From contig NZ_LR812090.1 of assembly GCF_903772925.1 (NCBI RefSeq), positions 2,252,333-2,316,332 on the forward strand: a stretch of DNA of 64,000 nt, read 5' to 3'. A program made the position numbers and the translations under genes. The DNA is from Alteromonas macleodii (GTDB lineage Bacteria > Pseudomonadota > Gammaproteobacteria > Enterobacterales > Alteromonadaceae). The notes beneath the pieces were generated by a model that saw nothing but the letters and a program-made list of their open reading frames with translations, was not told where the DNA came from and did no database searches. How positions within the stretch are numbered: the stretch's first letter is position 1; each line of letters opens with the position of its first letter. This document shows, piece after piece, positions 35,498 to 43,808 of this stretch.

Positions 35498-35887
35498 ATG
35501 AAATCAAATAGCAAAAGAACGCAACGCGATTATTCCCTCGCTTTTAAACTGGCCGTTGTAGACCAAGTTGAAAAAGGCGAATTCACATATAAACAAGCAC
35601 AAGACCACTACGGAATTCAGGGGTGTTCAACGGTTTTAGTTTGGCTTCGTAAGCATGGTCGTCTAAATTGGACGGATGGTACACCTAAGCTTCTTAAACG
35701 AGGTAACTGCGTGGATAAGTCCAAAATAGAGCTCACTCCAGAACAGCGTATTAAAGCTCTGGAGAAAGAGCTTGCTGATACGAAAATGAAAGCTGATTTC
35801 TTTGAAGCCGTCGTGAATGTTCTTGAAACTGATTATGGAGTAAGCGTTGTAAAAAAGCGCAAAAGAAAGTCATCCAGGAAAAAGTGA
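35498..35887 (+). CDS. IS3-family transposase OrfA
   Basis: The 129-residue protein has a helix-turn-helix (YSLAFKLAVVDQVEKGEFTY followed by KQAQDHYGIQGCSTVLVWLR) that binds the IS ends. A leucine-zipper-like helix near residues 85-105 (RIKALEKELADTKMKADFFE) serves oligomerisation with the fusion product. ATG 35498 is preferred over the upstream in-frame TTG at 35465, which lies within the terminal repeat. It ends in TGA at 35885-35887, overlapping the orfB GTG. Confidence 0.92.
   Translation: MKSNSKRTQRDYSLAFKLAVVDQVEKGEFTYKQAQDHYGIQGCSTVLVWLRKHGRLNWTDGTPKLLKRGNCVDKSKIELTPEQRIKALEKELADTKMKADFFEAVVNVLETDYGVSVVKKRKRKSSRKK
35851..35857 (+). promoter_or_regulatory. Programmed -1 frameshift site (A-AAA-AAG)
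   Basis: In the orfA frame the sequence reads GTA-AAA-AAG, which contains the classic slippery heptamer A-AAA-AAG. A -1 slip here continues without a stop through 35857-35883 straight into orfB, producing the OrfAB transposase typical of the IS3 family. Confidence 0.8.
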
Positions 35888-36702
35888 TAGACGGGGTTTC
35901 CGTAGCCAAAGCTTGTCGTTATCTGAAGATTTCTCGTCAGGCTTACTACCAACACTGCGCTCGCTCACTCAAGCGCGAAGCGCATGAGGCTAGGGTCATT
36001 CAATTCGTACGTCAGGAGCGAATGATTCAGCCTCGTATCGGTACTAGGAAACTACAGTATCTTCTTGCGCTCGTAAAAATAGATATTGGTAGGGATCATC
36101 TCTTTAATTTACTAAGAGAAAGGCGTCTACTGGTCCCGACAAAGCGTGCCTATCACAAAACAACGAATAGTCATCATCGGTTCCGCTGTCATCCCAACCT
36201 CATTAAAGCGGGGTTAAAAGCCGATAAACCCAATCAGCTATGGGTAGCGGATATCACGTACTTACCGACGCGAAGTGGAGAGAGTTATGTGAGTCTCATT
36301 ACAGATGCTTACTCAAGGAAGATTGTGGGCTATCAGGTTGACGATAACATGCGAACGCAGTCAGTAAAGCAAGCATTTACTCAAGCGCTTAAACAAAAAA
36401 GTACGAACGAAAAGCTCGTACATCATTCTGACAGAGGTATACAGTATTGCTCAGAAGAGTATCAAAAACTCCATAGAAAACATGATGTACAGTGCTCAAT
36501 GACAGATGGCTACGACTGCTATCAAAACGCCCTTGCAGAACGGATAAACGGTATCCTTAAAAATGAATACTTACTCCATAAGCCAAGAGATTTAGAAGAA
36601 GCGAGAAAAATGGTTGCAGAGTCAGTAGCAATCTATAATGGTAGGCGGCCACATCTGGCCCTTAAATACAAAACGCCCGATGAAATACATCGGGCGTTTT
36701 AA
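35884..36702 (+). CDS. IS3-family transposase OrfB (DDE integrase domain)
   Basis: This is the catalytic half of the transposase, 272 residues from GTG 35884 or fused to OrfA by frameshifting. It has an N-terminal HTH_21-like region and an rve integrase core. The DDE residues are D in WVADITYLPT, D in HHSDRGIQYCS and E in NALAERINGILKNE. The C-terminal YNGRRPHLALKYKTPDE is the usual IS3 ending. The terminator hairpin of the element is built into its final codons. Confidence 0.93.
   Translation: MIDGVSVAKACRYLKISRQAYYQHCARSLKREAHEARVIQFVRQERMIQPRIGTRKLQYLLALVKIDIGRDHLFNLLRERRLLVPTKRAYHKTTNSHHRFRCHPNLIKAGLKADKPNQLWVADITYLPTRSGESYVSLITDAYSRKIVGYQVDDNMRTQSVKQAFTQALKQKSTNEKLVHHSDRGIQYCSEEYQKLHRKHDVQCSMTDGYDCYQNALAERINGILKNEYLLHKPRDLEEARKMVAESVAIYNGRRPHLALKYKTPDEIHRAF
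36670..36700 (+). terminator. Terminator embedded in the 3' end of IS orfB
   Basis: Perfect thirteen-base arms AAAACGCCCGATG and CATCGGGCGTTTT with an AAATA loop end in a T-run two bases before the end of orfB. The coding sequence and terminator overlap completely, which keeps IS transcription from running into the convergent sdaA gene. Confidence 0.88.
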
Positions 36703-36757
36703 CCGAAATAAGTGTCAACCTATTTCAGGACTAGTCATGTTTATAGTGCGCATACAG

Positions 36758-38137
36758 TTAACACTCGATGATATTTACCGCGAGACCGCCTCGTGCTGTT
36801 TCTTTATATTTTGTTTTCATATCGTTACCCGTATCTCGCATCGTCTTAATAACTTTATCTAACGACACTTTTTGTTCACCCGTACCGCGTAGCGCAAGTC
36901 GAGAAGCATTTATTGCTTTTATTGCACCCATAGCATTACGCTCAATACATGGAACTTGCACCAGGCCACCTACAGGGTCACAGGTTAATCCAAGGTTGTG
37001 CTCCATGCCGATTTCAGCAGCATTTTCTACGGATGCCGCTGTCCCGCCCATTATTTCTGCAAGGGCGCCTGCAGCCATAGAGCATGCAACACCCACTTCT
37101 CCTTGGCAACCCACTTCAGCGCCGGAAATAGATGCGTTCTCTTTGTAAAGTATGCCAATAGCACCAGCGGTAAGAAGAAAGCGGCTTGCTACTTCTTCAT
37201 CAACGGGTCGAATAAATTTATCTACGTATTGAAGTACGGCGGGGATAATACCTGCGGCACCGTTTGTAGGCGCGGTGACAACACGCCCTCCCGCAGCATT
37301 TTCTTCGTTTACTGCCAAAGCAAAAAGGTTCACCCAATCCATAGTTTGCATAGGATCATTGGTATGCTCGGTTTGAAGGCGACGATAAAGCCCAGGTGCG
37401 CGACGCACTACCTTTAGGCCACCAGGCAGTATGCCTTCGCTCTCAATACCGCGTTGAATACATGCTTTCATTACCAGCCAAATATGATGTAACTGCTGTT
37501 TTACTTCATGTTTCGGCCTAAAAGTCGTTTCGTTACGCAGCATCAAAGAGCTAATACTTAAACCGTTGTTCTTACACAGAGCAAGTAATTCTTCAGCGGT
37601 TTTAAAAGGGAAGGGCACCGAAGCTTGAAGGCTGGCGGCATGAGCTTTAGTTGCGTCAAAATCTTCGTCTTTGATAATAAAGCCGCCACCTATGCTGTAA
37701 TAGGTTTGCTCTCTAACCAATTCAGTTTTCGAGTAGGCGTAAAACGTCAGTGCATTAGCATGTTTAGGCAGTGTCTTACGGCGATGAAATACAATCGCAT
37801 TTTTATTGGGGAAATGGACTTGCTTCTGACCGTTGAGGCACAGTAGTTCGGAATTACGAATTTCCTCGAGTTTGCTATCAATAGTGTCAACATCCACTAC
37901 GTCGGGAATTTCGCCTAACAAACCTAGAATGACAGCTTTACCGGTACCGTGTCCGATGCCTGTTTGACCTAGTGACCCAAACAGCTCAACTTTTACGCTA
38001 TCAACTGAATCGAAAAGCGCAGTATCCTGCGCAAGTTCAGAAACGAACTCGGCACCGGCTTTCATCGGTCCTACTGTGTGCGAACTTGATGGGCCAATAC
38101 CCACACTGAACATATCGAATACACTGATCATAAACAT
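36758..38137 (-). CDS. sdaA: L-serine ammonia-lyase (L-serine dehydratase), single-chain iron-sulfur type
   Basis: SdaA deaminates L-serine to pyruvate using an oxygen-sensitive [4Fe-4S] cluster. The 459-residue protein joins the beta domain ([13 protein letters not shown] near the N-terminus) and the alpha domain. Cluster cysteines are seen in [23 protein letters not shown] and VPCIERNA. The E. coli SdaA length is matched. Two start choices lie two codons apart (MFM). The gene is monocistronic, with its 3' end 20 bp from the IS right end. Confidence 0.95.
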   Translation of the reverse strand: MFMISVFDMFSVGIGPSSSHTVGPMKAGAEFVSELAQDTALFDSVDSVKVELFGSLGQTGIGHGTGKAVILGLLGEIPDVVDVDTIDSKLEEIRNSELLCLNGQKQVHFPNKNAIVFHRRKTLPKHANALTFYAYSKTELVREQTYYSIGGGFIIKDEDFDATKAHAASLQASVPFPFKTAEELLALCKNNGLSISSLMLRNETTFRPKHEVKQQLHHIWLVMKACIQRGIESEGILPGGLKVVRRAPGLYRRLQTEHTNDPMQTMDWVNLFALAVNEENAAGGRVVTAPTNGAAGIIPAVLQYVDKFIRPVDEEVASRFLLTAGAIGILYKENASISGAEVGCQGEVGVACSMAAGALAEIMGGTAASVENAAEIGMEHNLGLTCDPVGGLVQVPCIERNAMGAIKAINASRLALRGTGEQKVSLDKVIKTMRDTGNDMKTKYKETARGGLAVNIIEC

Positions 38138-38284
38138 TCATAAATTAAAACTAAGTAATATTAAGATCATGCATGCGCTACGTAAAAAGCTCAATACAGA
38201 AATGCTAATAGAGAGATTAGTTTTGCTAATAGGCTGTAAAGTTTAATTTATAGCGCTTTAGACAAAGGCGTCTAACTTTTGTTA

Positions 38285-38857
38285 TTAGGGGTGAATATGG
38301 TGCGACAGGTTTCGCAGCATAGCTGCTGTTGCACCCCAAATCATACGGTGCTGCCAAGGAATAAAGTATATAGGAAAAGTTTTGTTATTGCGGTGAGTAT
38401 TATGGACTAGGTGGTTCTTTCTATCTAACACATGAGCAAGCGGGACTTCGAAAGCGCTCTCTACTTCATTCTTATCGATAACCGGTGTGAAGTCTGGGTT
38501 TACAAAGCCCACAACAGGGGCTATTTCATAACCACTGATTGTTCTATATTTTGGCAGCATGCCAATAACATCTACGTGAGTAGACGGAAGGCCAACTTCT
38601 TCTTCTGCTTCGCGAAGCGCTGCGGCAAAAAAAGAATTGTCGGTTTCATCCACCGCTCCACCCGGAAAGCTTATTTGGCCGGGGTGATGTTTTAGGTGGT
38701 GAGCACGTTCTGTTAGCAGAAGCTGAAGCGAGTTGCCATAGTCTATCAAAGGTATTAGCACCGCCGCGGGCCGTCCTGTTTTCTTTAAAGGAAAGTCAGG
38801 CTCAGTGTGAGTCAGCCTTAAATGATGAAATTGTGATAGAAATTCGCTTTTCTTCAT
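38285..38857 (-). CDS. nudL: CoA pyrophosphatase (NUDIX, NudL-like)
   Basis: The 190-residue protein has the CoA-specific motif LLTERAHHLKHHPGQISFPG immediately before the NUDIX box GGAVDETDNSFFAAALREAE, which ends EEVGL. These enzymes split coenzyme A or acyl-CoA into 3',5'-ADP and phosphopantetheine. The catalytic glutamates of REAEEEVG are intact. It is transcribed in the same direction as pabB, which lies about 100 bp downstream; nudL and pabB are also close neighbours in E. coli. Confidence 0.92.
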   Translation of the reverse strand: MKKSEFLSQFHHLRLTHTEPDFPLKKTGRPAAVLIPLIDYGNSLQLLLTERAHHLKHHPGQISFPGGAVDETDNSFFAAALREAEEEVGLPSTHVDVIGMLPKYRTISGYEIAPVVGFVNPDFTPVIDKNEVESAFEVPLAHVLDRKNHLVHNTHRNNKTFPIYFIPWQHRMIWGATAAMLRNLSHHIHP

Positions 38858-38960
38858 AGATACTATTTATTTATAAATCACAATCCAACGCAAGTTACAA
38901 ATCAGGCCAGGTCAAAAGCCAGATAATTAGCTTGTCGTTAGAGCGCATAAAACTGTTCTG

Positions 38961-40421
38961 TTACTGGTTCATCATTGCTAGCACGGGCAGTATTTTTGAT
39001 ACCTTATCAAGTGTTTCTTGATATTCTTCGCTTGGTACGGAATCTAGCACGATACCACCGCCTGCCCAGCAATGTAATCTATTATTCTCAGCTAACACCG
39101 TGCGTATACAGATACTTGAATCCATATCTTCTCGGTACCCCATATAAAACACGCTACCACAATATATATGGCGACGGTGAGGTTCTAGTTCATCAATCAC
39201 TTCCATAGCGCGTATCTTAGGTGCACCGGTAATTGAACCGCCTGGGAAGGCAGATGCTAAAAGCGCCAAAGGCGACGACGCGTCGTTTAATTCGCCTGTT
39301 ACGGTACTAACTAGGTGGTGCACGGCTTCATAACTTTCAAGTGCAAAGAGTGCGGGTACTTTTACTGTGTGGGGCTTGCAGTGTTTTGAAACATCGTTAC
39401 GAAGCAAATCCACAATCATTAGGTTTTCGGCACGATCCTTTTCGGCGTTAAGCAAACTCTGTGCACTGGCTTCATCTTTTTCTACATCGTTAAAGCGAGG
39501 GCGAGTGCCCTTAATGGGCTTAGTTTCTACAACCTTGTTTTTTACACGTAAAAAACGCTCGGGTGAGATAGACGCTATACAGCCTTGTGGAAGGTTGTAA
39601 TAAGCAGAAAAGGGCGCTTGATTCTGATTACGTAACTCGCAATAAGCCTGCCACATGCTTCCTTCAAACGCCGCACTAAATCGCTGTGCCATATTTACTT
39701 GATAGCAGTCGCCTGCGCGAAGATAAGCGCTAATTTTAGCTAAACATGTTTCGTAGGCGTCTTTCGACAGATTAGACTCAAAGGGCGATGTGAGCTTAAA
39801 ACCCTCAGGTGTTGGTACTTGCTTTAACGACTTAAATACTTGTGACAACGAACGATTATCTGCGCTGCAAAAATAGATATATCCGGTTTGTGTGTCTTCA
39901 ATAAGAGAATACAGATACAAGCCAACGGTGAAGTCAGGTGTACTGTAGTCGTTTTGAGCCATACTGGGTAATGTTTCATAGAATCGACCGGTGTCATATC
40001 CAGCCATTCCTGCTACACCAACAATGAAAGGTAAATGGGTAGTGTCAAAAGTAGCCTTTACTACGATAGATTCGACTTTGGCATGCAAATGCGCTTGAAC
40101 CGCTTCAAAAGGCAGCATGTTAAGACGCTGCCGTGAAGAGGTGTGTAAATCGATTAGTTCTGTTTGTTCACCTTTCGCCTCAATAACAGCGGTAGGTGAA
40201 AAGGCCATTATATTAAACCGGCCATCGCTCTTAGAAGAGCCTGAAGTGTCGAATAAAATAGCGTAGGGCTGTGCAGATATTTGTTCAAATAATCTATTGA
40301 AAACTATAGTGTTATCGCAGTCTAGCGCAAATTCGTTGGCTAACTCCTGTTGGGTAAAACGGGTGACATGAACATTGATAGTATCTGCGTGTGGCATAGG
40401 TTTTTCTGTACTTCTTTTCAT
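38961..40421 (-). CDS. pabB: Aminodeoxychorismate synthase component I
   Basis: PabB combines chorismate with ammonia (from PabA) to form 4-amino-4-deoxychorismate in folate synthesis. The 486-residue protein has an N-terminal lobe and a C-terminal chorismate-binding domain. Motifs include GDCYQVNMAQRF, the lysine motif PIKGTRPR that separates PabB from TrpE by forming a covalent intermediate, GGSITGAPK, and DSSICIRTVL. No PabA domain is fused. The gene is downstream of nudL on the minus strand. Confidence 0.93.
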   Translation of the reverse strand: MKRSTEKPMPHADTINVHVTRFTQQELANEFALDCDNTIVFNRLFEQISAQPYAILFDTSGSSKSDGRFNIMAFSPTAVIEAKGEQTELIDLHTSSRQRLNMLPFEAVQAHLHAKVESIVVKATFDTTHLPFIVGVAGMAGYDTGRFYETLPSMAQNDYSTPDFTVGLYLYSLIEDTQTGYIYFCSADNRSLSQVFKSLKQVPTPEGFKLTSPFESNLSKDAYETCLAKISAYLRAGDCYQVNMAQRFSAAFEGSMWQAYCELRNQNQAPFSAYYNLPQGCIASISPERFLRVKNKVVETKPIKGTRPRFNDVEKDEASAQSLLNAEKDRAENLMIVDLLRNDVSKHCKPHTVKVPALFALESYEAVHHLVSTVTGELNDASSPLALLASAFPGGSITGAPKIRAMEVIDELEPHRRHIYCGSVFYMGYREDMDSSICIRTVLAENNRLHCWAGGGIVLDSVPSEEYQETLDKVSKILPVLAMMNQ

Positions 40422-40664
40422 CTAGGCCGTCGAGTGCTTAAAAGCAAAAAAGAACGACCGCCAATTTGTAACTGACACTTGCGAACAAGTGTTTTTATTG
40501 TCGCTATTACAACGCTTTCTAATGCGTATAACTAATATAGCGCGTAAAAATATTTGGAATTAGCCCCAAGCACATGGTTTTGCATGGTGCGATGTCTTTA
40601 GATGCGCTAGTATACGCTTTTTTAGCTAGCTAAGACCACGAAAGCCAAATAAAAAGAGGATGTC

Positions 40665-42194
40665 ATGACCGTTATCCGTCAACAAGACTTCATTGACAGC
40701 ATTGAAGATGCCCTGCAGTTTATTTCTTACTATCACCCACTCGATTATGTAAAGGCCGTTGAAGAGGCGTACAACAAAGAGAAGAGCCGAGCCGCGAAAG
40801 ATGCAATGGCCCAAATTCTTATCAACTCGCGTATGTCGGCCGAAGGAAAGCGCCCATTGTGTCAAGACACCGGGATTGTAACCTGCTTCGTTAAAGTGGG
40901 TATGGGCGTTACATGGGACAAAACTGACATGACCGTTCAAGAAATGGTTGATGAAGGTACACGCCGCGCTTATCTTAATCCTGACAACCCGCTTCGTGCA
41001 TCTATCGTAGCTGACCCAGCTGGTGCGCGTAAAAACACGAAAGATAACACGCCATCTGTCGTTCACATCGACATGGTTGCGGGTGAAAAGATTGAAGTAA
41101 TGATCGCAGCAAAAGGTGGCGGTTCAGAGAATAAATCTAAAATGGTTATGCTAAACCCTAGCGATGATATTGCTGATTGGGTTGTTAAAACCTTGCCTAC
41201 AATGGGAGCGGGCTGGTGTCCTCCTGGTATGCTGGGAATAGGCATTGGCGGTACTGCTGAAAAAGCTGCAGTACTTGCTAAAGAAAGCCTTATGGACCCA
41301 GTAGATATTCAAGAGCTTATTGAACGTGGCCCACAAACTACTGACGAAAAACTTCGCTTAGAAATTTTTGACCGCGTTAACAAACTGGGTATTGGCGCAC
41401 AGGGCTTAGGCGGTTTGACGACCGTTGTTGACGTTAAAATTAAGTCTCTGCCTACTCATGCTGCATCTAAGCCAGTAGCAATGATCCCTAACTGTGCAGC
41501 TACACGTCACGCACACTTTTATCTAGATGGGTCAGGTCCAGCAGAACTTACGCCGCCTAAGCTTGAAGATTGGCCAGAAGTAACGTGGGAAGTGAGTGAA
41601 AACACCCGCCGCGTGAACCTTGATGAAGTGACCAAAGAAGACATTCAAGAGTGGAAAGTAGGCGAAACGGTATTACTATCAGGTAAAATGCTAACTGGCC
41701 GTGATGCCGCACATAAACGCATCCAAACTATGATGGAAAATGGTGAGGGCCTTCCAGAAGGCGTTGACCTAACTAATCGCTTTATCTATTACGTAGGTCC
41801 AGTTGACGCTGTAGGTGATGAAGTAGTGGGTCCAGCTGGCCCTACAACAGCTACCCGTATGGATAAGTTCACAGACATGATGCTTGAACAAACAGGCCTT
41901 ATCGGCATGATTGGTAAAGCAGAGCGTGGCCCAGCAACGGTTGACTCCATTGCAAAACACAAAGCTGTGTATCTTATGGCAGTAGGTGGTGCAGCTTATC
42001 TGGTATCGAAAGCGATTAAGAATTCACGCGTTGTGGCATTTGAAGATTTAGGTATGGAAGCAATCTACGAGTTTGACGTAGAAGACATGCCGGTAACCGT
42101 TGCTGTAGACAGCACAGGTGCAAATGCACATAAGAATGGCCCAGCTATTTGGAAAGCAAAAATAGAAGAGCTTGACGCTTCACTTTCTAAATAG
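40665..42194 (+). CDS. Class I fumarate hydratase (iron-sulfur)
   Basis: The enzyme interconverts fumarate and L-malate in the TCA cycle, using an oxygen-labile [4Fe-4S] cluster. The 509-residue single chain shows the alpha part with cluster cysteine in RPLCQDTGIV, GGGSENKSKM, and MGAGWCPPG. The beta part has SGKMLTGRDAAHKR and GPTTATRMD. Gene symbol fumA or fumB cannot be chosen by sequence. A good ribosome site (AGAGGA) precedes ATG 40665. A strong terminator follows. Confidence 0.94.
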   Translation: MTVIRQQDFIDSIEDALQFISYYHPLDYVKAVEEAYNKEKSRAAKDAMAQILINSRMSAEGKRPLCQDTGIVTCFVKVGMGVTWDKTDMTVQEMVDEGTRRAYLNPDNPLRASIVADPAGARKNTKDNTPSVVHIDMVAGEKIEVMIAAKGGGSENKSKMVMLNPSDDIADWVVKTLPTMGAGWCPPGMLGIGIGGTAEKAAVLAKESLMDPVDIQELIERGPQTTDEKLRLEIFDRVNKLGIGAQGLGGLTTVVDVKIKSLPTHAASKPVAMIPNCAATRHAHFYLDGSGPAELTPPKLEDWPEVTWEVSENTRRVNLDEVTKEDIQEWKVGETVLLSGKMLTGRDAAHKRIQTMMENGEGLPEGVDLTNRFIYYVGPVDAVGDEVVGPAGPTTATRMDKFTDMMLEQTGLIGMIGKAERGPATVDSIAKHKAVYLMAVGGAAYLVSKAIKNSRVVAFEDLGMEAIYEFDVEDMPVTVAVDSTGANAHKNGPAIWKAKIEELDASLSK

Positions 42195-42314
42195 TGAGTG
42201 ACGGTGAGGCTTTTGCAAAGCTTTTACAAATAACTTGGCTAACGCGAAAATCATCACGAAGTGAGATTATTTCGCTTACCAAAAAAATGTAAAAGCTTCG
42301 ATTGATTGAATGAA

Positions 42315-42340
42315 ACGGGCGCGCAGTCGCCCGTTTTTTG
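42315..42340 (+). terminator. Intrinsic terminator after fumarase
   Basis: Perfect arms ACGGGCG and CGCCCGT enclose a six-base loop (42322-42327) and are followed by a run of Ts. It lies about 120 bp after the fumarase stop codon. Confidence 0.88.
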
Positions 42341-42467
42341 TTTTTCATTGAGATTACATGACCTTGGATGAGAAACTAGCTCTCACGTGATTTACCTGTC
42401 TTAACCCTATACAAATTGGTATATTTTCATTATTTTGTTTATAGTGCTGTACAAAACAACAGTATGA

Positions 42468-43766
42468 ATGTGCACTATGATTACCAACCTTATCTCAAGC
42501 GAACCCGTCGCTTTCTTAATTGCTTTTATTAGTGTTTGTCTATTGGCACTTTATTCTTTCATCCGCAGCCAAAACAACTCGGCGAAGCTTTCTCAATCTT
42601 CACAGTATTGTGACAAGTTGCAAAATGAGTTGAGCAGCGAGAGGGTGGCTAACGCAAAACTTCAGGCACAAAACGAGGCCCACCAAGCGAGAATTCAGGC
42701 GCTTCATACGGCGCACGAAGACAAGCTAGCGGCTATGAATGCCTCTGAACAACGGTTGCAAACCCAGTTTGAGAATTTAGCAAACCGCATTTTTGAAGAG
42801 AAACAACAGCGCTACACCCAACAAACCAAACACAACATTGAGGCTGTGCTAGCTCCGTTTAAGAATGAATTAGATGGCTTTAAACGTCAAATTTCAGAAC
42901 AACATATACGTGAAGGCCAAGAGCGAGCGTCACTTAAAACGGAAATATTAGGCTTAAAAGCTTTAAATCAAAAAATTACAGAAGAAGCAGCTGCACTCAC
43001 CAATGCACTAAAAGGTGATAACAAGAAGCAGGGTAACTGGGGTGAAGTCGTTCTTGAACGCATACTTAAGGAATCTGGTTTACGGGAAGGACACGAATTT
43101 GAAACTCAAATGTCTGCGACATCTGAACAAGGCAAGCGTTTCCAGCCAGATGTGGTAGTGCATTTACCAAACGATAAAGACGTCATCATAGATTCAAAAG
43201 TGAGCCTTGCGGCTTATGAGCGCTATTTCAATTGTGAGGACGAAGCGGAAAAAGCGCAGTTTTTAAGTCAGCACGTAGCTTCAATTAAAGGGCATATTAA
43301 AGGCCTTGGCGCAAAAGACTACCAGAATTTAAAAGGTTTAAAGACATTAGACTACGTTTTACTTTTCATCCCTATAGAACCTGCTTTTTTGATCGCTGTA
43401 GAAGAAGAGCCCGACTTGGTCACCATGGCGCTTAACCACAATATTATGCTGGTAAGTCCTACAAACTTACTTGTAGCGCTTAGAACCATTAATAATATTT
43501 GGCAATACGAGTACCAAAATCAAAATGCGCAGCTTATTGCTGAACAAGCCGCTAAGTTATACGACAAGTTTGTAGGTTTTGTTACTGATATGGAAAAAGT
43601 AGGAAAGTCTATGGATACGGCTCACGCAAGCTATGAACAAGCGATGAATAAATTAACTAACGGGCGAGGGAATATTGTCAGACAAATTGAAAAGTTTCGT
43701 GAACTTGGGGTTCAGCCTAGTAAACGGATGTCACAGCACCTACAGCAACTTTCAAAAGACGATTAA
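42468..43766 (+). CDS. rmuC: DNA recombination protein RmuC
   Basis: RmuC limits inversions at short repeats; it is related to nucleases, but its activity is not settled. The 432-residue protein has an N-terminal membrane helix (about 8-28), a long coiled coil (35-185) and the RmuC domain. That domain includes GNWGEVVLERILKESGL, FQPDVVVHLPNDKDVIIDSK, and LLFIPIEPAF. Two starts, three codons apart, are possible (MCTM). It is convergent with the subtilase gene, sharing a bidirectional terminator. Confidence 0.92.
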   Translation: MCTMITNLISSEPVAFLIAFISVCLLALYSFIRSQNNSAKLSQSSQYCDKLQNELSSERVANAKLQAQNEAHQARIQALHTAHEDKLAAMNASEQRLQTQFENLANRIFEEKQQRYTQQTKHNIEAVLAPFKNELDGFKRQISEQHIREGQERASLKTEILGLKALNQKITEEAAALTNALKGDNKKQGNWGEVVLERILKESGLREGHEFETQMSATSEQGKRFQPDVVVHLPNDKDVIIDSKVSLAAYERYFNCEDEAEKAQFLSQHVASIKGHIKGLGAKDYQNLKGLKTLDYVLLFIPIEPAFLIAVEEEPDLVTMALNHNIMLVSPTNLLVALRTINNIWQYEYQNQNAQLIAEQAAKLYDKFVGFVTDMEKVGKSMDTAHASYEQAMNKLTNGRGNIVRQIEKFRELGVQPSKRMSQHLQQLSKDD

Positions 43767-43792
43767 AAAAGGCCGCGATTGCGGCCTTTTTT
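43765..43792. terminator. Bidirectional terminator between rmuC and the subtilase gene
   Basis: AAAAAAGGCCGC and GCGGCCTTTTTT pair perfectly around GATT. The hairpin begins within the rmuC stop codon and lies about 16 bp from the stop of the leftward subtilase gene, so it can serve both. Confidence 0.92.
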
Positions 43793-43808
43793 ACATTTTA
43801 AGAAAACG

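Larger units (their letters stand above)
35446..36737 (+). mobile_element. Complete IS3-family insertion sequence
   Basis: The element is about 1.29 kb. Its 28-bp terminal inverted repeats both start TGAC (35446-35473 and 36710-36737) and match at 21 of 28 positions, with a shared GTTGACACTT core. It carries orfA and orfB in the -1 phase with a slippery heptamer. A three-base direct repeat, TGT, flanks both ends (35443-35445 and 36738-36740), consistent with IS3-family target duplication. It sits between the cysB terminator and the sdaA 3' end without breaking either gene. All parts look intact, so it may be active. Confidence 0.92.

Noticed and set aside
36768..37417. Plus-strand frames opposite sdaA
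   Set aside because: They are shadows of the conserved serine dehydratase sequence.
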